A stretch of DNA of 64,000 nucleotides from Sabethes cyaneus (lineage: Eukaryota > Arthropoda > Insecta > Diptera > Culicidae): the NCBI RefSeq assembly GCF_943734655.1, contig NC_071354.1, positions 138,928,642 through 138,992,641 of the forward strand, written 5' to 3'. The notes below the pieces were generated by a model. It was not told the DNA's origin and made no database searches. It saw nothing but the letters and a program-made list of their open reading frames with translations. Positions 1 to 12,029 of the stretch are shown one piece after another; position 1 is the stretch's first letter; each line of letters begins with the position of its first letter. The position numbers and the translations under genes are program-made.

Positions 1-2
1 AG

Positions 3-92
3 ATTCCTGAAAACATGCGTCAGTTTGGTGTAAATCCGTGCATTGCCGCGTTTATTCTTGAATCGATGGGCTTTAACAATTGGAATTTCTAG
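3..92 (+). other. Possible C-terminal end of an unidentified ORF
   Basis: A 29-codon open stretch runs in from the window edge and ends at TAG (90-92); its last residues are MGFNNWNF. The frame has no upstream context, so it may be chance. It is followed by two short direct copies of GAAGCGACCAATAG. I do not recognise the peptide. Confidence 0.15.
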
Positions 93-210
93 ATGGAAGC
101 GACCAATAGAAAATCCTGAAGCGACCAATAGGAATTCCTGATAAATTTGAAATATTTACCCCTTTTTTCTTTTTTTTCTAACGACGTGTAGCAGTCGGCT
201 TTACTTTTTC

Positions 211-442
211 TGTTGGGGAAGAATAAATGCTCAATGCGAGAAATGTAGATTCAGGTAAACTGAAAATTCTTGATATTAGGCCAAAAATATAGACTTAGCG
301 AAGATGAGAGTCGAACTCAGAGATTGGGAGCTGTGAGTTCGACTGTCACCTTCGCTAAGTCTATATTTTTGGCCTAATATCAAGAATTTTCAGTTTGCCT
401 GAATCTACATTTCTCGCATTAAGCATTTATTCTTCCCCAACA
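211..442. repeat. Near-perfect 232-bp foldback (109-bp arms, 14-nt loop)
   Basis: Arm 211-319 is the reverse complement of arm 334-442 with four mismatches; the loop is 320-333. The outer ends read TGTTGGGGAAG / CTTCCCCAACA. The arm next to the loop carries a tRNA B-box-like GAGTTCGACT. No convincing target duplication was seen. It is most simply a foldback MITE, and its transcript would be a long hairpin. Confidence 0.9.
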
Positions 443-531
443 ATATTTACTCCTGCATTATCAAAATTTGAATTAAAATAAGTGTGCAGACGTAAACTGC
501 CCATAAAAGCATAACTTTCCAACTTTCCCAT

Positions 532-696
532 ATGGAAAAACATGAAATGTTGGAAAATGAGATTGAAAGCGACGTATGTAATATTCCTATAATATTCCAG
601 GATTTTAAGATCATGATTAAAGAAGCCAAGAAAGATGTCGCTGTCTTGGACATAGAATCATCTTTATTTTTCGAACCAGCGATACTAGCTTCGTAA
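532..696 (+). other. Short unidentified ORF (54 codons)
   Basis: An ATG-started frame encodes an acidic/hydrophobic peptide beginning MEKHEMLENEIESD. It is open upstream only to the TAA at 493-495. No family is recognised and no splice sites or gene context are visible. It could be a decayed transposase piece or chance. Confidence 0.15.
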
Positions 697-839
697 TACA
701 CAATTTATAAAACCCAACCAAGGCTACATCTCGAAGACATTACACAGATAATATTCAAAAAGAACAGGTTCGTTGGTACGTACAGCAGCCAACCTGATGA
801 AGTTCCAATTTCGAACTTCAAGTGTGCACTGCTGTTGAG

Positions 840-1378
840 AAAACACCCAGGCTTCATTTTGCTCATCTTATGCATACAGAGGCAGAGCAATCTGCTTCTC
901 ACAACGATCAAGTGCTTTCGTTTTCTGTTCAGCCGTTCCCTCTCCCTTCGTTTTGTCTTACGACCACTCATCTTGCGTAGAACGAGCACAACGACAACCA
1001 GAACTAATATATTCTTCGCACACTGGAGACACGAGACTATTCGCTCTGTGCCCCAAATGCGAAGTAAAAAGAAGACAAATTTTAATTTTTTCAGTCATCT
1101 ATTTTCCTTTTTTTTTATTTTTTCTCAAGCTGTGTTTAGTTTACAAACCTCAAAAGTTATGAAAGTCTTTGCCAAGCTTCTACTAAAAAAATTCTACAAA
1201 AAAAAATTTGTTCCGATACGTTGTGTAGTTTCTGAGAAAAAGGAACATAAAGTTTGAAAATCGTGGTTTTACAGGAGCGACGTTTTATTCCGTTGAGGTT
1301 GCTCCACGCCGCACTAGAATGCTTATGTGTTCGATAGTTTTTCGGCAACTTCCCGTGGTCGGATCATTACAAAATTAG
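840..1378 (+). repeat. Dispersed repeat, related to 35.1-35.7 kb and 44.3-44.6 kb
   Basis: The 840-1060 part resembles 35060-35259 plus 35571-35600 (shared runs such as TTTTGCTCATCTTA and GATCAAGTGC). The 1100-1378 part resembles 44330-44573 (shared AACTTCCCGTGGTCGGATCA just before the break). The repeat is interrupted at 1379 by a TIR element. No coding content is recognised. Confidence 0.75.
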
Positions 1379-2436
1379 TAAGGTACCCCGGGGCAAGTGG
1401 GACCGAAAAAATGCATAGCTCGGGTTTATTCCACTGTGCTATCTATACCTATGATTATTTCAAAATTCTTTCAGCACAGATACTCTTCAGTGGTATGATC
1501 ACTTCGAAGGATTAATCACGAAAAAAGCCTATCAATTTACATGAAATGAATCTGGAGGAGAATTTTCAAAATTATAAGCAAAGCCTGGGTGCTAATTCCG
1601 TTATCGAAATTTAACCTTCTGTTTTTATACGACAGACTTCGCAACCAGCTGTTAGAATACAGGACAGTGCGGAGTCAGTGCTACGATCCTATTGATTCTA
1701 ACAGCCTCTACCAGCCGAGATTCGAACATACGACGACTGGCTTATTAGACCAGCGTCTTACCTCGAGGCCAACTGGGAGGGCCTCAAAATTATGGCCCCG
1801 GTAAATGGGGCAAGTGGGAATATTCAAATTTGATTAAAAAGCATAAAATAACAGAAAATTGTGTAAGTTAATATACAGAAATGTTAAAGCATTGCAAGAA
1901 GCAATTAAAAACAATATTTGTACGAATGGTTCATTCAAAAATCACGTAACAAAGTCATCTGACACAACGGGCGACTTTATAATTTATATAAAATACAGAT
2001 CGTCAGCAATTACGCTGTGAAGCATTATTGTAATGAAATGTAGTTGAATATGTCGTTTATCCAATTCGTGCGAGACGTAATTTAGGGGTAAGCATTGTTT
2101 AATAGCTCGAAAATGCGATTATGATATGTTTGTTCTACCATGCCCATTTCGGTAGAGCTACTCATAAGAGATAGTTACGCCATAATAACCACTACACTTT
2201 ATTGTTTCAACTCCAGTTGCACATTTGCTTAATTTTATCAAATTTGCCTTTCCAAATTCAATTAACATCGTTTAGGTGTAACCAAAATGTGACCAAACGG
2301 TTTGTTCCCTCATAAGCTGTGCTAATGGGCTGCTTTTTTGGGGCCTCTTGGTTTAGTACTTTTCGGTTTTATTTTAAAGCTTTACTGATATAAATATTAT
2401 GTAATTGAACTGAAAATACCTTATAGGTCCACTTTT
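1379..2436. mobile_element. TIR element A (GGTACCCCG / GCAAGTGGGAC family), right end lost
   Basis: It starts with AAGGTACCCCGGGGCAAGTG after a TA. It aligns along most of its length with element B (from 2719), including GCAAGTGGGA blocks at about 1810 and a long shared tail (1830-2200 against 2965-3350). No matching inverted right terminus is seen, so the boundary near 2436 is approximate. The paralogous repeat at 44.57 kb shows the uninterrupted target AATTAGTATC. It encodes no transposase. Confidence 0.7.
1576..1783 (-). mobile_element. tRNA-derived SINE, 10-bp target duplication
   Basis: On the - strand a tRNA-like head (CCAGTCGTCGTATGTTCGAA, containing a GTTCGAATCTC B box) is followed by the family body that recurs at 16.8, 19.4 and 56.5 kb. 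It is flanked by direct TCAAAATTAT copies (1566-1575 and 1784-1793). The related element B has the empty site at about 2896-2905, which confirms insertion into element A. Confidence 0.85.
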
Positions 2437-2716
2437 CGAAGGCCATTACAAATCATTTTTAAAGTTTTTGTCACACTCCCTTTGAAATTTGAAATTGACT
2501 TGAAAAATCGGAGGGCAAAATAATAATTTCGAAATAAGTCAATTTTTTTAAAGCCAATTGACTGTAGCATCTACATCCTAAAGAACTCGAAAAATTAGTG
2601 TACGGAGTTTTAACACTTCTAATGCGAAACAGAAATGGAAATTCGAACAATGGAATTTCCGAATTATTTCGAATTTGTGTTTCATTTCGAAAGTTTTTGC
2701 ATGGAACATAGTAACG
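2437..2716 (+). repeat. Dispersed repeat, copy 1 (copy 2 at 5677-5973)
   Basis: It shares the phrase AGAAATGGAAATTCGAACAA and surrounding sequence with 5677-5973. It is broken by TIR element B at a TA whose uninterrupted counterpart is visible in copy 2. Confidence 0.8.
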
Positions 2717-2718
2717 TA

Positions 2719-4913
2719 TAAGGTACCCCGAGGCAAGTAGGACCTAAAAATTGCATAGTTAGGGTTTTTTCGATTGTGTAATCTATAGCTGTGACTATTT
2801 TAAAATTCTTGCCGCACAAACTCTTCAGCGGTATCACCTCGAAGGTTCAATTACATAAAAAGAACTATCGATTTACATGCAATGATTTTAAGGAGAATTT
2901 TCAAAATCATGGCGATAGGTCCCACATTTCGCTCATTTATCGGAGCAAGTGGGACATATTTTCAAATTTGATTAAAAAGCACAAAATAACATAAAATTGT
3001 GTATGCTGATGATACAGCAACGTTAAATTCTTGAAAAAGGCAACCAATATTTCTATTAATGGTTCATCCAAATATGCAGTAACAAAATGAGATTGATATT
3101 TAAGCACGACGGGTGACTTTATAATGAATATAAAATACAATTCGTGAGCAATTACGCATTAATGCAGGATTGTAACGCAATGTAATTGAACATGTAGCTG
3201 TATCCAATTCTTGCGAGACATAATTTATGATTAACCATTCTTTAAAAATTTTTAATTACGATTATAATCTCTTTGTTTTATCATGCATAATGCGACAAGG
3301 CTAATAGGGAAACTATCATAACAAATAGTTACTCTATATCAACTGTAACGCTTTATTTTTCCTCTTCCAGCTGCAGATTAGCTAGACTTCGCCTATCCAG
3401 ATTCACATTACATTGGTTATGTATCGTCAGAGTGAGAAATATCATGTAACTGATCTGAAAATGTTTTGTAGTATATATAAAAAATGTATTGAGATTGGAA
3501 GATTTGTGCGGAAACACTTTATTTTCGATAGGTCCCAATTGCCTCGGGTGCTCTGAAACGCGACCGTTATTTCGACTCGTATATTTAATGTTGTTTGTCA
3601 AATTATACAACTAGCCATCGAGTGTAACTTGTAAATACAGGGTGGCAATTACCTGGAAAAACCTGGAAAACCTGGAATAATCAGGGAATTTTTTAAGAAG
3701 TACGGCACACAAGCGATAGATTGGGTTATCGATAATTAGCTCAGTGTTTTGCAAAGGGCCTTATTCTGCGAGGCAAGTGAAGTGATATAACAAATTTAGT
3801 TTGCACTCACTTTGCGCGTTTCGTTTGACGTTAGTCAAGTCGAATCGAATGACATTGAAGTTTCAAGACGGAAATTTTGCGGCATGTGACACTATTTGCA
3901 GAACATCGAAGTAAATGCCAGTGGCACCGCAGCGAAATTCGGTTTTCGAGAAAAATGTTGGAGAAATTCTACTGACTCACGGCAGTACATAAACTAGCCA
4001 TACTGTTGTAACAAGTTGTAACCGAAATGCGGGTGTAGCGACCCTACCTTCCATGTTACAAGTTTTTGGCTCTATCTTGGACCCGGAAGAGTAAGTCCCG
4101 ATCAATCCATGCAAAGTGAAATAAGCCGCATTGGTCAGAAAGTAGAACAGCCACTAGTGGTAAAGCGAAATTAAAAATTAGCTCAATTAAACTGCTTTTG
4201 TGCATGGCTTATGGCTCGAAGGACGAAAATTAAACATTTCCACGTGACTGGCAGGAAAAGCACCACGGCGGGTTCAAGAGCTAGCCGCAATGGGCACTAA
4301 AACTCCGCTTGCGCCTGAGTTTGCGAATAAACTTGCGCGGGAAAAAGAACAGATGGGGAACTCACGGGAGGAGTGTAATTTTCTGGTCGGCAGAATTAGA
4401 GAAAGTGATTGAAGAATTCGTCTAGGGAAATACAGTAGGTGGGGAAATTTTTCTCAATACCTCGTAGATTGATAAACAATTCAAATATCAATGATCGAAA
4501 CACATTTTCAGCTAAAATTATATCGCAATATGAAACCTAGAATTTTATTAAACACCGGGAAAAACCTGGAAAAATCGGGGAATTTGGTTTTTCGTATCCA
4601 ATTGCCACCCTGATTAAATACACTTGTTATGTCTACTGCCGGAAAAACATGTACTTTTACGAACACCTGGGACCAAAACATCATTTTTAGAAAGGTACGT
4701 CCAACTTACAACGCAAATTGATAATAACACCGAAATTAAAAGTTCAATTTTGGTGTTTTGAAAGCTAATTATAATTAAACTATAATTTTAATGTATGCTT
4801 TAGACTTGTAATTTTCATTTCTAGAAAGGTTCAGTTAAAGAAAATCAGGTTGAAGCGAGTTATGAGTTCCGTTCCCACTTACCCTCCATTCCCACTTGCC
4901 GCGGGGTACCTTA
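2719..4913. mobile_element. TIR element B (GGTACCCCG / GCAAGTGGGAC family), both ends present
   Basis: The left end TAAGGTACCCCGAGGCAAGT is mirrored by the right end ..CTTGCCGCGGGGTACCTTA (to 4913), flanked by TA/TA. Copy 2 of the host repeat (near 5970) shows the empty target AACGTATA. Internal GCAAGTGGGAC motifs recur (about 2942). It contains a separate hAT-like element (3638-4612) and has no transposase ORF, so it is non-autonomous. Confidence 0.85.
3638..4612. mobile_element. hAT-like non-autonomous element nested in element B
   Basis: It has 13-bp terminal inverted repeats CAGGGTGGCAATT, with subterminal CCTGGAAAAACCTGG copies near both ends. The flanks TGTAAATA and ATTAAATA match at 6 of 8 bases, consistent with an old 8-bp target duplication. 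CAGGG termini plus 8 bp suggest the hAT superfamily (inference). No ORF. Confidence 0.75.
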
Positions 4914-5469
4914 TATGAAAAATCTCTTTGTTGTTTTTTTGTTGGAAACAAACACAATAATACTTTCATTATGAAATTAATTTTGTTTGGATTTAGCTAC
5001 CCTAAACCGCCTTTTAATGTGCGGACTCATCACTGCGACCAAGACTGTATATCTATTGTGATATCGTCCGGGTGTTTGCTGTAACCTGCACTGGATATCT
5101 TTTTTGTTATATTTTATTTGCAATAAGTTTTGTGCATTTCAATGCTTTATACTGGGTTGACGGTCAAACAAACATTGGCGTCCGTACCGGTTGCTATTGT
5201 CTTGTCTTGCCCATTATTGTCGAAAGAAATTGGTCTAAATTTAAAGGTTGATGTTTGAAAAATACCATTTGTACAAATAAAATGGATTTTATTTTCATTA
5301 ATATTGTAAAAACGAAAAATTTCTCAACCTGCAGCAACCATTTTTTTCACAAATTTTCAGGACCTTCACGAAAATGACCATAACTTCTTCATTTTTCTAA
5401 AATCTAATTTTTTGCAAATGTTTCTGTATAGACAATAGAAATACCTTTCCAATGATGTATAACACTAGG

Positions 5470-5595
5470 GGTCAGTACCGGCGTAGTGGTTAGCATTCAC
5501 GCCTCTCACGCCGAGGACACGGGTTCAAATCCCATCCCCACAGAAGTCACGAATGACCTAAGCTGTTAAAGTTACTATAATCTAACAAAAAAAAT
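5470..5595 (+). mobile_element. tRNA-derived SINE, second family
   Basis: The head looks like a tRNA: an A-box-like region TAGTGGTTAGCATTCACGCC and a B box GGGTTCAAATCCC. It is followed by a short body and an A-rich tail. A partial copy in the opposite orientation lies at 46905-46985. It is a SINE rather than a tRNA gene because a non-tRNA body and poly-A follow and the acceptor stem does not pair cleanly. Confidence 0.75.
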
Positions 5596-5676
5596 GTATA
5601 GCACTCAAAATTAAAACATTCTGAACAAGTTTTATGGGCCGAAAACAAAAGTGGTCTCAAATTTTAATATATTTGT

Positions 5677-5973
5677 TAGGCCATTGCAAATCATATTTAA
5701 AGTTTTTGTCATCCCCCCCCTTTGGAAATTGGCTTGTAAAATCGGGGGGCAAAAAAATAATTTGTAGGATATGAGTCAAATTTCTTTTCATAAAATCAAT
5801 TGTCTGTGGGCTCTACAGCAGTCTGAAAAACCCGAAAAATGAGTCTCCGAGTTGAAATAACGCTTCTAGCACGAAACAGAAATGGAAATTCGAACAATGG
5901 AATTTCCGAAAATCGTTCAAAAAAATTTTCCTTCGTTTTTGTCATTTTTCGTATTTTTTGCATAGAAAATAAT
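5677..5973 (+). repeat. Dispersed repeat, copy 2
   Basis: Homologous to 2437-2716, and it supplies the empty site for TIR element B. No coding content. Confidence 0.8.
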
Positions 5974-6104
5974 AACGTATATATTATAAGCAAGAATAGA
6001 TTCGGTTTTCAGTTTAAACTTTAAATAAAAATTCTTAAAATCCATGTTTTTTTTGCTCGATTAAAAAATTCACTTTGTTTTTTTTCGCCCCCCCCCCCCC
6101 TTCA

Positions 6105-6240
6105 GTGGCCGAACACCGGAAGGACAAAAACTTTATAAAAATTACTATCAAAATAAGCGAAAAAGACTGTAGAATCAAAATCTAAAATAAAAAAAAAAGA
6201 TTTTTTCAAAATTATTAGTCGTTTATGTCCCCTTAAAGCT
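6105..6240 (+). repeat. Dispersed repeat shared with 44565-44660
   Basis: AAAAAGACTG.AGAAT.AAAATCT and CG.TTATGTC.CCTTAAA recur in the same order at 44.57-44.66 kb. It is preceded by a poly-C run (about 6090-6102). No gene seen. Confidence 0.6.
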
Positions 6241-6812
6241 TTTAAACAAAACGAATAAGAAGGAATTCAATAGTTGTCTACTACATTATGACACCATTAA
6301 AAACATTGCTCAGTTCGTCGAAACTTATCGATTGGTATATGACACTCATCCCTGTTGGCCTCGGATCAATTTGTAGTGTAACAAGTCAAATAGAAGGAAT
6401 ACATATTAGTTATTTTTAAGCATTCGAATGTTTATTACAAAAGATGTACGCCAATTTCACCAGCATTGAAAATTCTTCCAGACTTTTTCACAAGCGTGAG
6501 CAACTAATATGCAATGCTAAACCTTAATATCCAACTAACTAACCATGACATAACTTAGAAGGATCATTAATCACTTTTGTACGTCATTATCACACGTGCT
6601 AAAATGCCATGGTCAGTGCACACAATCTAACTTTTCTAATTTAGATCAAACACTTTTATCGTGGTTCAATTTGTCACAAACAGTTAACCACTGCTGCCAC
6701 TGTTTAGCCTTGTTCCAAATTCCAGCAGAGTATGTAAAGTAGCTATTGGTAACATATAGTCCTGCTCTACATATCCGGAGCTCTGTTTGTCGCCTCGAAG
6801 GATGTAACTTAC

Positions 6813-7030
6813 CTGCAGAGTTGTTGGCAGGTCAGCTTCCAGTTCACAACTACGCTTTTTCCAACCATATCTTCGGTTTTACCGGGAGATGCCATGGCCT
6901 GCGATGACTGAGATGACGATTTCCAGTCATCTATTGGTGTTAGTGCGACTTGCAATGGACCTTGCGCAACAACAGCATCCCACCCAACCCGGTCATGCGC
7001 AATCAATAGCAAAAGGATCCCCCACAGCAT
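6813..7030 (-). CDS. Possible first coding exon of a secreted protein
   Basis: On the - strand an ATG (7030) opens a 72-codon frame. The N-terminus is a good signal peptide: MLWGILLLLIAHD, a hydrophobic core followed by polar sequence. The frame runs into a strong splice donor, CTGCAG followed by GTAAGT (plus-strand ACTTAC at 6807-6812), leaving phase 2. The segment is Ser/Gln-rich in the middle and ends with two cysteines (TCQQLC). The rest would lie at lower coordinates or beyond the window, and I found no matching exon in 1-6800. It lies outside recognised repeats. The protein family is not recognised. A chance ORF next to a GTAAGT is possible, but the signal peptide and donor together are suggestive. 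Confidence 0.45.
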
Positions 7031-7099
7031 GGCGATTGGTGTCTACGGAGACAAACGGGAAACAACGCTTGGTAAATAGGACTGCCGAATGGTGTGACT

Positions 7100-9600
7100 G
7101 AGGGGGCGTGGATAATTTGATTTAATTAGGACAGGTAGTTTAAATCACAAAATGTCCTGTGCTAGCAAAGAAATGTTGATATGAAAAAATGTACTCTTCA
7201 ATTTTTTCTTATGTGTTTGACCATACATTGTGCTCATTGTATCAAATATCAAATTTGCGAAATTTGCTAGAAAATAAGATGAGTGAAGTATTTTTTATCG
7301 GTTTACCAAATCGATAAGTATGGCTATGTAAGGCAGATCAGTTATAAGTTACAATAAAGTAGCTCTACATCTAATGTCAAGTTTTAGCTGTCAAATAGAA
7401 AAATTAAAAATAAATTTTTATTATAGTTTTTATACAATGATCAACAAAAGTTCAAGTAACTTCTAACATCTAATTGCGCCATTCTTTTACGCATTGCAGG
7501 CACTTTCAGTTAGGAAATAAATACCTACAGTATAAAATTGCTATTTCGCTCTTTGGGGCCACAGGGCCCAGGGGTTGGTTGTATTTCAGTTTTAATGAGA
7601 CTGAAGGGCTTATAATTTGATAATTTTTTGCACGGCTAGAAAACGTTAGTTCAAAGTTTTCGGGTATGGGAATTGATAAAAAATATTCATAATAAATCTA
7701 GTTATTGGAACGCGTCCCACTTTAAGATATTAAGGCAGCGCGGCGCTGAAACTACAGTTGTCACTGTAGAAGTGGGGTTTTCGTTGCAGACCGAATAAAG
7801 CCCTGATATTATTAGAGGTTTTTTTTTATATAATTTATAACTTTGCTTAAGACTCAATTCATATGGATTTTAGCAATACGCAGTCTTTAGCGAAATGTGT
7901 ATTTTAATGTACTGAGTAATTTTGTAGAATATTTTAAAGGTCACACGAATTGACGAGACGACCCGAACCTTGGAAATGCATCAACTTCCAGAATGATGTA
8001 AATTCAAACTCTCGAAATATCTGTGCCGGCCGTTTCGAATCGACTTTCGACTTATTTCGAAGATAAGCAATTCTTGGTTTTACATTATTTCATGGTCTAA
8101 CTGTACATCATCGTTTCCATGTTTTTTTTTACTTCACGGCATTGAACGGACAATATCGGTCTGAACAATCATGAAGCATTTTTATTTTTGTACGAAAGAT
8201 GAAAATTTAAAAGAGCATTACGGAATTTCAAATACCCTTTTCATATGCAGATATTTTAGGCGTGGTTTTTTATGTGCCTTTTCACGACGGATTACCGAAA
8301 TTTATTGTTTTAGACACTTTCGGTTCTTACAAGTTCCGTCGTTTTTTTCCTTACTTTGAAGTTAACAATTTTTCTTGGATTTATATATTCATATTTTGAA
8401 ACACCACTTCTTTGATACATCTAGACTGAAGTAATTCTTACATTAGTCTAAAGTTACCATAATATAAGAAAACAAATGTTTTCACATCAAATGAAACTAA
8501 CTTTTGAGCCCTAGATTTCCATCAAATTACCGTTTCTTCTTTAAAACTGATTAAAATATTTTAATACTTTGAAAATAAAATAAAACAACGATGCTTCACA
8601 GTCGTTTTCCAAGTGTCAACTAAATCGCAACACTCGTTCTCACCATGATTTTGTTCACTCGATAGGATTATCGCAACAATATTTCCCGCTGAAGATATGG
8701 ACCGTATCTTTTCCGTAACAGTGCCACACATTTACGTATTTCAACAAATGCATGATATGCTTGTTATGAACAATATAGGCACTTGCCGATATTGATATCA
8801 GTCCCAGGCAAGGGAGTGGTAGTTAAAAGCTCACTTGAACGAAGCAACATAATAATCTGCTATGGAAATTAAAGCGCCACCTGTCGTGTGGTGAATGTTT
8901 ACATTTGGAGATAAACAAACACTTATAAGATAAACGGCTTTTACAAAACAATATACTATAGGTTCATCATGCATTAATCTTGCATTCTATTGACGGCCCG
9001 CAACATCAAAAAGTATTTCATTATTGGAAGTTGTTTTCAATCAAGTCTGAAAGTTGGGCAATAGAAAATACCGATATCGATTTTTCAGTTCGGCAAGCAG
9101 TATATTTTATTCGTTCAGTATCCATAGATAGACTCACTATTGCCGTATGCTTACTGCTTATGAGGGGCGAGAAAATATGTACTTCAGCGTGTGGGCGCTT
9201 TTCCACTACACCTGGCACTTATATATGTACTAACAGTTCTGTAGGTAAGCTCGAAAAGAGAAAGATTACGGGCGGACATTTTCCCTGAACTGGTGGTAAA
9301 CCAACACAATTGACGTCATAGCATAGGGCATTGGCGAAGTGGTCGTTTGTCACCATTCACATTTCCTATTTTTTATGCCTCGTTGGTTAGTTAGTTTGGG
9401 ATAACTTGCGATTAAGCATGAGAAATTTATATGAGTATATGATGAATGAGGTTAATATATAAAATAGTTAATGCGAAACAAATGACTTGTGTTCATGGCA
9501 TATGCTGATTATAAATAACAAATTAATTTTAATCCTTCAGCAGGCACTCAATACTCTAAGCTAAGCAAAGTTAAGCTTGACGATTCATCCGGATCACCCG
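7100..9600. other. Intergenic, no gene recognised
   Basis: AT-rich sequence with short ORFs only. The longest (8980-9288, 102 codons) has no recognisable family or splice context. Nothing else can be supported. Confidence 0.5.
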
Positions 9601-9630
9601 GATAATCGGGTCCGACTTGCATTGTCAAAA

Positions 9631-9745
9631 AGAGGAGAGAGAGAGAGAGAGCGAGAGAGAGAGGAAGAGACAGAGAGCGAACACATACATACTCTCATTT
9701 CTCTCTGAGCTCGTTTGTTGTTGAGTATATTAGCATCGAAAAAAT
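9631..9745 (-). repeat. GA microsatellite joined to a repeat shared with 42010-42095
   Basis: An imperfect GA tract (9631-9680) continues into sequence that, read on the - strand, matches 42015-42090: AATATACTCAACAA.AAACGAG then CTCAGAGAGAAATGAGAGTA. Confidence 0.7.
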
Positions 9746-9749
9746 TCCA

Positions 9750-11690
9750 AAATTTTGGTCACCCGTTAGTTCAATATTTCTCTTTTTAATTTCTATTTTC
9801 TGCACGCAAAAAAAACATGTTCACGAGGACATTTTCCATACCCTCTCCCCCTTCCGTGGACAAGCGTAGACATTTTTATACCCCCCTCATCAACCCCCAC
9901 TAAGCTGTCCACGTGATATATGGATGGCCCCTTATTTGTTTATAGCGGAACGTCGACGGAGACACACCATAGCTGAACTCATCCAGCATCCCAAGCCCAA
10001 GCTCCTACCTAGCGCCTCCACGCGACCATACCCGGTAATACTCTATTGGGTAGCTAAGCTCAGGGCCTTTAATTATCACCGAATTTCAAACAAAACAGAA
10101 AATCTTTTTTCTTAGCATACATTGTTTTTTATGCCTCTGAGTTTCGTATGTACAACTGCACAGTGATTTTCATCATAGTATACAAGTTCAATATATCGTG
10201 AAAATAGAACAGCAAGAAGTGATTTTCAAACCCAGAAGGTGATATTCACTTCAGGAAAAAAACAATTTTAAATGCAGTAAATGAAAAGAAAAATCTTATG
10301 TCCAACAGCTGAACGCAATAAATGCTAAATAACAACATAAATTTTTTTTATTGATTTTCACTGCTCAAACGTGAATATCAGTTTGTTGCAATATCACAGG
10401 GCACTGATATTCTATATTCTCGTGCATGAAGTTCATGCTTGCTGTATATAGTTATTATGTACGTTTGATCAAAGCAAGCAGATTTTCAATGCAAAGTAGA
10501 CTGATAATCCAGAAGTTTGAACGTTATGCTGATGAATATTAACAGCACTGGCTAAGCTAGAAGGTACGATGCCGCGTGGTTCCCAGTTGAAGATAGCTGA
10601 GCCGCACGGCCGGTAGCAGGTAAGTATAATATGTTATTTTAATTGTTTGTTTCGGTTTAGCTCATCAAGCACTTCCTACTAAACAATTAAGACTTTAGCC
10701 GTAACAAGTTTAAATAATGCACATAGATAGCAAAGGAAAAATTAAATTAATTATTGGATATTAGATGCACTGATGGAAACTCAAATGACGCAATTATATT
10801 TTTCACTCGAAGAATTGCTGGTGAGATTGTTCTATTTTTGCGCATATATACTCCATATATACTAGGGGTATTCACGTAGCGCTTGCTATGTTGCGTATAC
10901 GGCGTATTGCGTATTTATGCTGCCGCTGTTACCAATTTAATTAAGTATCAGTATTCATATGATGTTCAAGAGATCAGGGGTGTTAAACGAATGGAGAGCT
11001 GGAGGACGGACGTGTGTGATCTGCTTGAATCACCAGGGAGATGCTCCCGTTCCCTAAAGGCCCGATAGGAGTTTAACACGCCCTTCCCCATCAAGCAAAT
11101 TTAGTTTATACAGTGAAATCGCTGATCAGGCAACCGGATGTTTATGTTGGAAGGGATTCTTATCTGTCCGTGGAATGTGCGTAAGTGCCTCTGCTTACGA
11201 GTCCACCCAACCCTTTTTAGCACTTCTTACAACATATACGCGAAAGCTGCTTGGTGAACAACTTCGATTCTACAGTCTTCTCTGGTAAATCCTTGAAGTG
11301 ATGGTGGTATACATACAGTCAAAATTTCTATAACGCGGTGCATTGTTAGCATGTGGTATAACCTAGTAAACTACCAAAAATCAACGTTATTGGTTAATGG
11401 ACAGCTGAGATATCGCGATGGGCGTACAGCACCACCCACCGTGTTTTACAAATCTTTTACAAAATTACGACTTGTGTAATTGTGTATTTGGTGTGAGTTA
11501 TTTGCTGTTGCTGTTTCCCCATGGCCATCCTATTTTCCTGTTTTAAAGGCTAAGTTATTTGGTAATTCCACACGAAGTGTCTGAGATTTGTATAAACGAC
11601 CTTCACGGATTTGAACCACATTTTGCGATTGTTCGTTTTTGATCATTTTATACCTTGTTATTAGTTTTACATTTATTGGAGTATTTCATC
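9750..11690. other. Intergenic, no gene recognised
   Basis: No coding content can be supported. A hairpin-like pair (AGGGGTGTTAAAC near 10976 and GTTTAACACGCCCT near 11071) suggests a small degenerate MITE. A strong donor-like CAG|GTAAGTAT lies at about 10617-10625, without a recognisable exon. Confidence 0.4.
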
Positions 11691-11731
11691 TGGCATAAAA
11701 ATGGTCTTAATTAATAAAATCTTATAAAAAA

Positions 11732-11990
11732 TTACATCTCTTCAATTACTGTGCAAAAAAAGTGCGATGGTTCGTCGAAATCAAATAGTTCCTCCACCTT
11801 TGAAAAAGTCCGGATGCATTCCGTGATTGGTTCGTTATATCCATGTGCCGTTCGATGAAATGGAGTTTGTAGCAGGCCCGTCGACCGTAATAGTCGTTGT
11901 GATACCCGGAAATTCAGCAAGGACAACAGTTTTGGAGAATCAATTTCACCATTGATTAGTTTAGCCACAAATATCGCCTAATTGCGTCGG
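11732..11990 (-). pseudogene. Jockey-type non-LTR element, C-terminal fragment
   Basis: The - strand frame reads the C-terminal tail typical of Jockey-clade ORF2, with hallmarks LINGEIDSPKLLSLLNF and the R.LR..GLLQTPFHRT stretch. Similar tails lie at 31607-31852 (-) and 59070-59751 (+). The RT domain is absent, so this is a 5'-truncated relic. AATAAA-rich sequence at 11690-11720 may be its 3' end. Confidence 0.7.
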
Positions 11991-12029
11991 TGGTCAAGCG
12001 TGTTTAGGTCGATTAAAATTTGTCTCCTA

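Noticed and set aside
5470..5545. Functional tRNA gene
   Set aside because: B box is good, but it is followed by a SINE body and A-tract and has a second partial copy at 46.9 kb; treated as a SINE head.
8980..9288. 102-codon ORF
   Set aside because: No recognisable family, no splice signals, and an overlapping opposite-strand ORF; likely chance.
10600..10625. Non-coding Gad leader exon ending at CAG|GTAAGTAT
   Set aside because: The donor is strong but no promoter, exon content or link to 18.2-18.7 kb can be shown from sequence alone.
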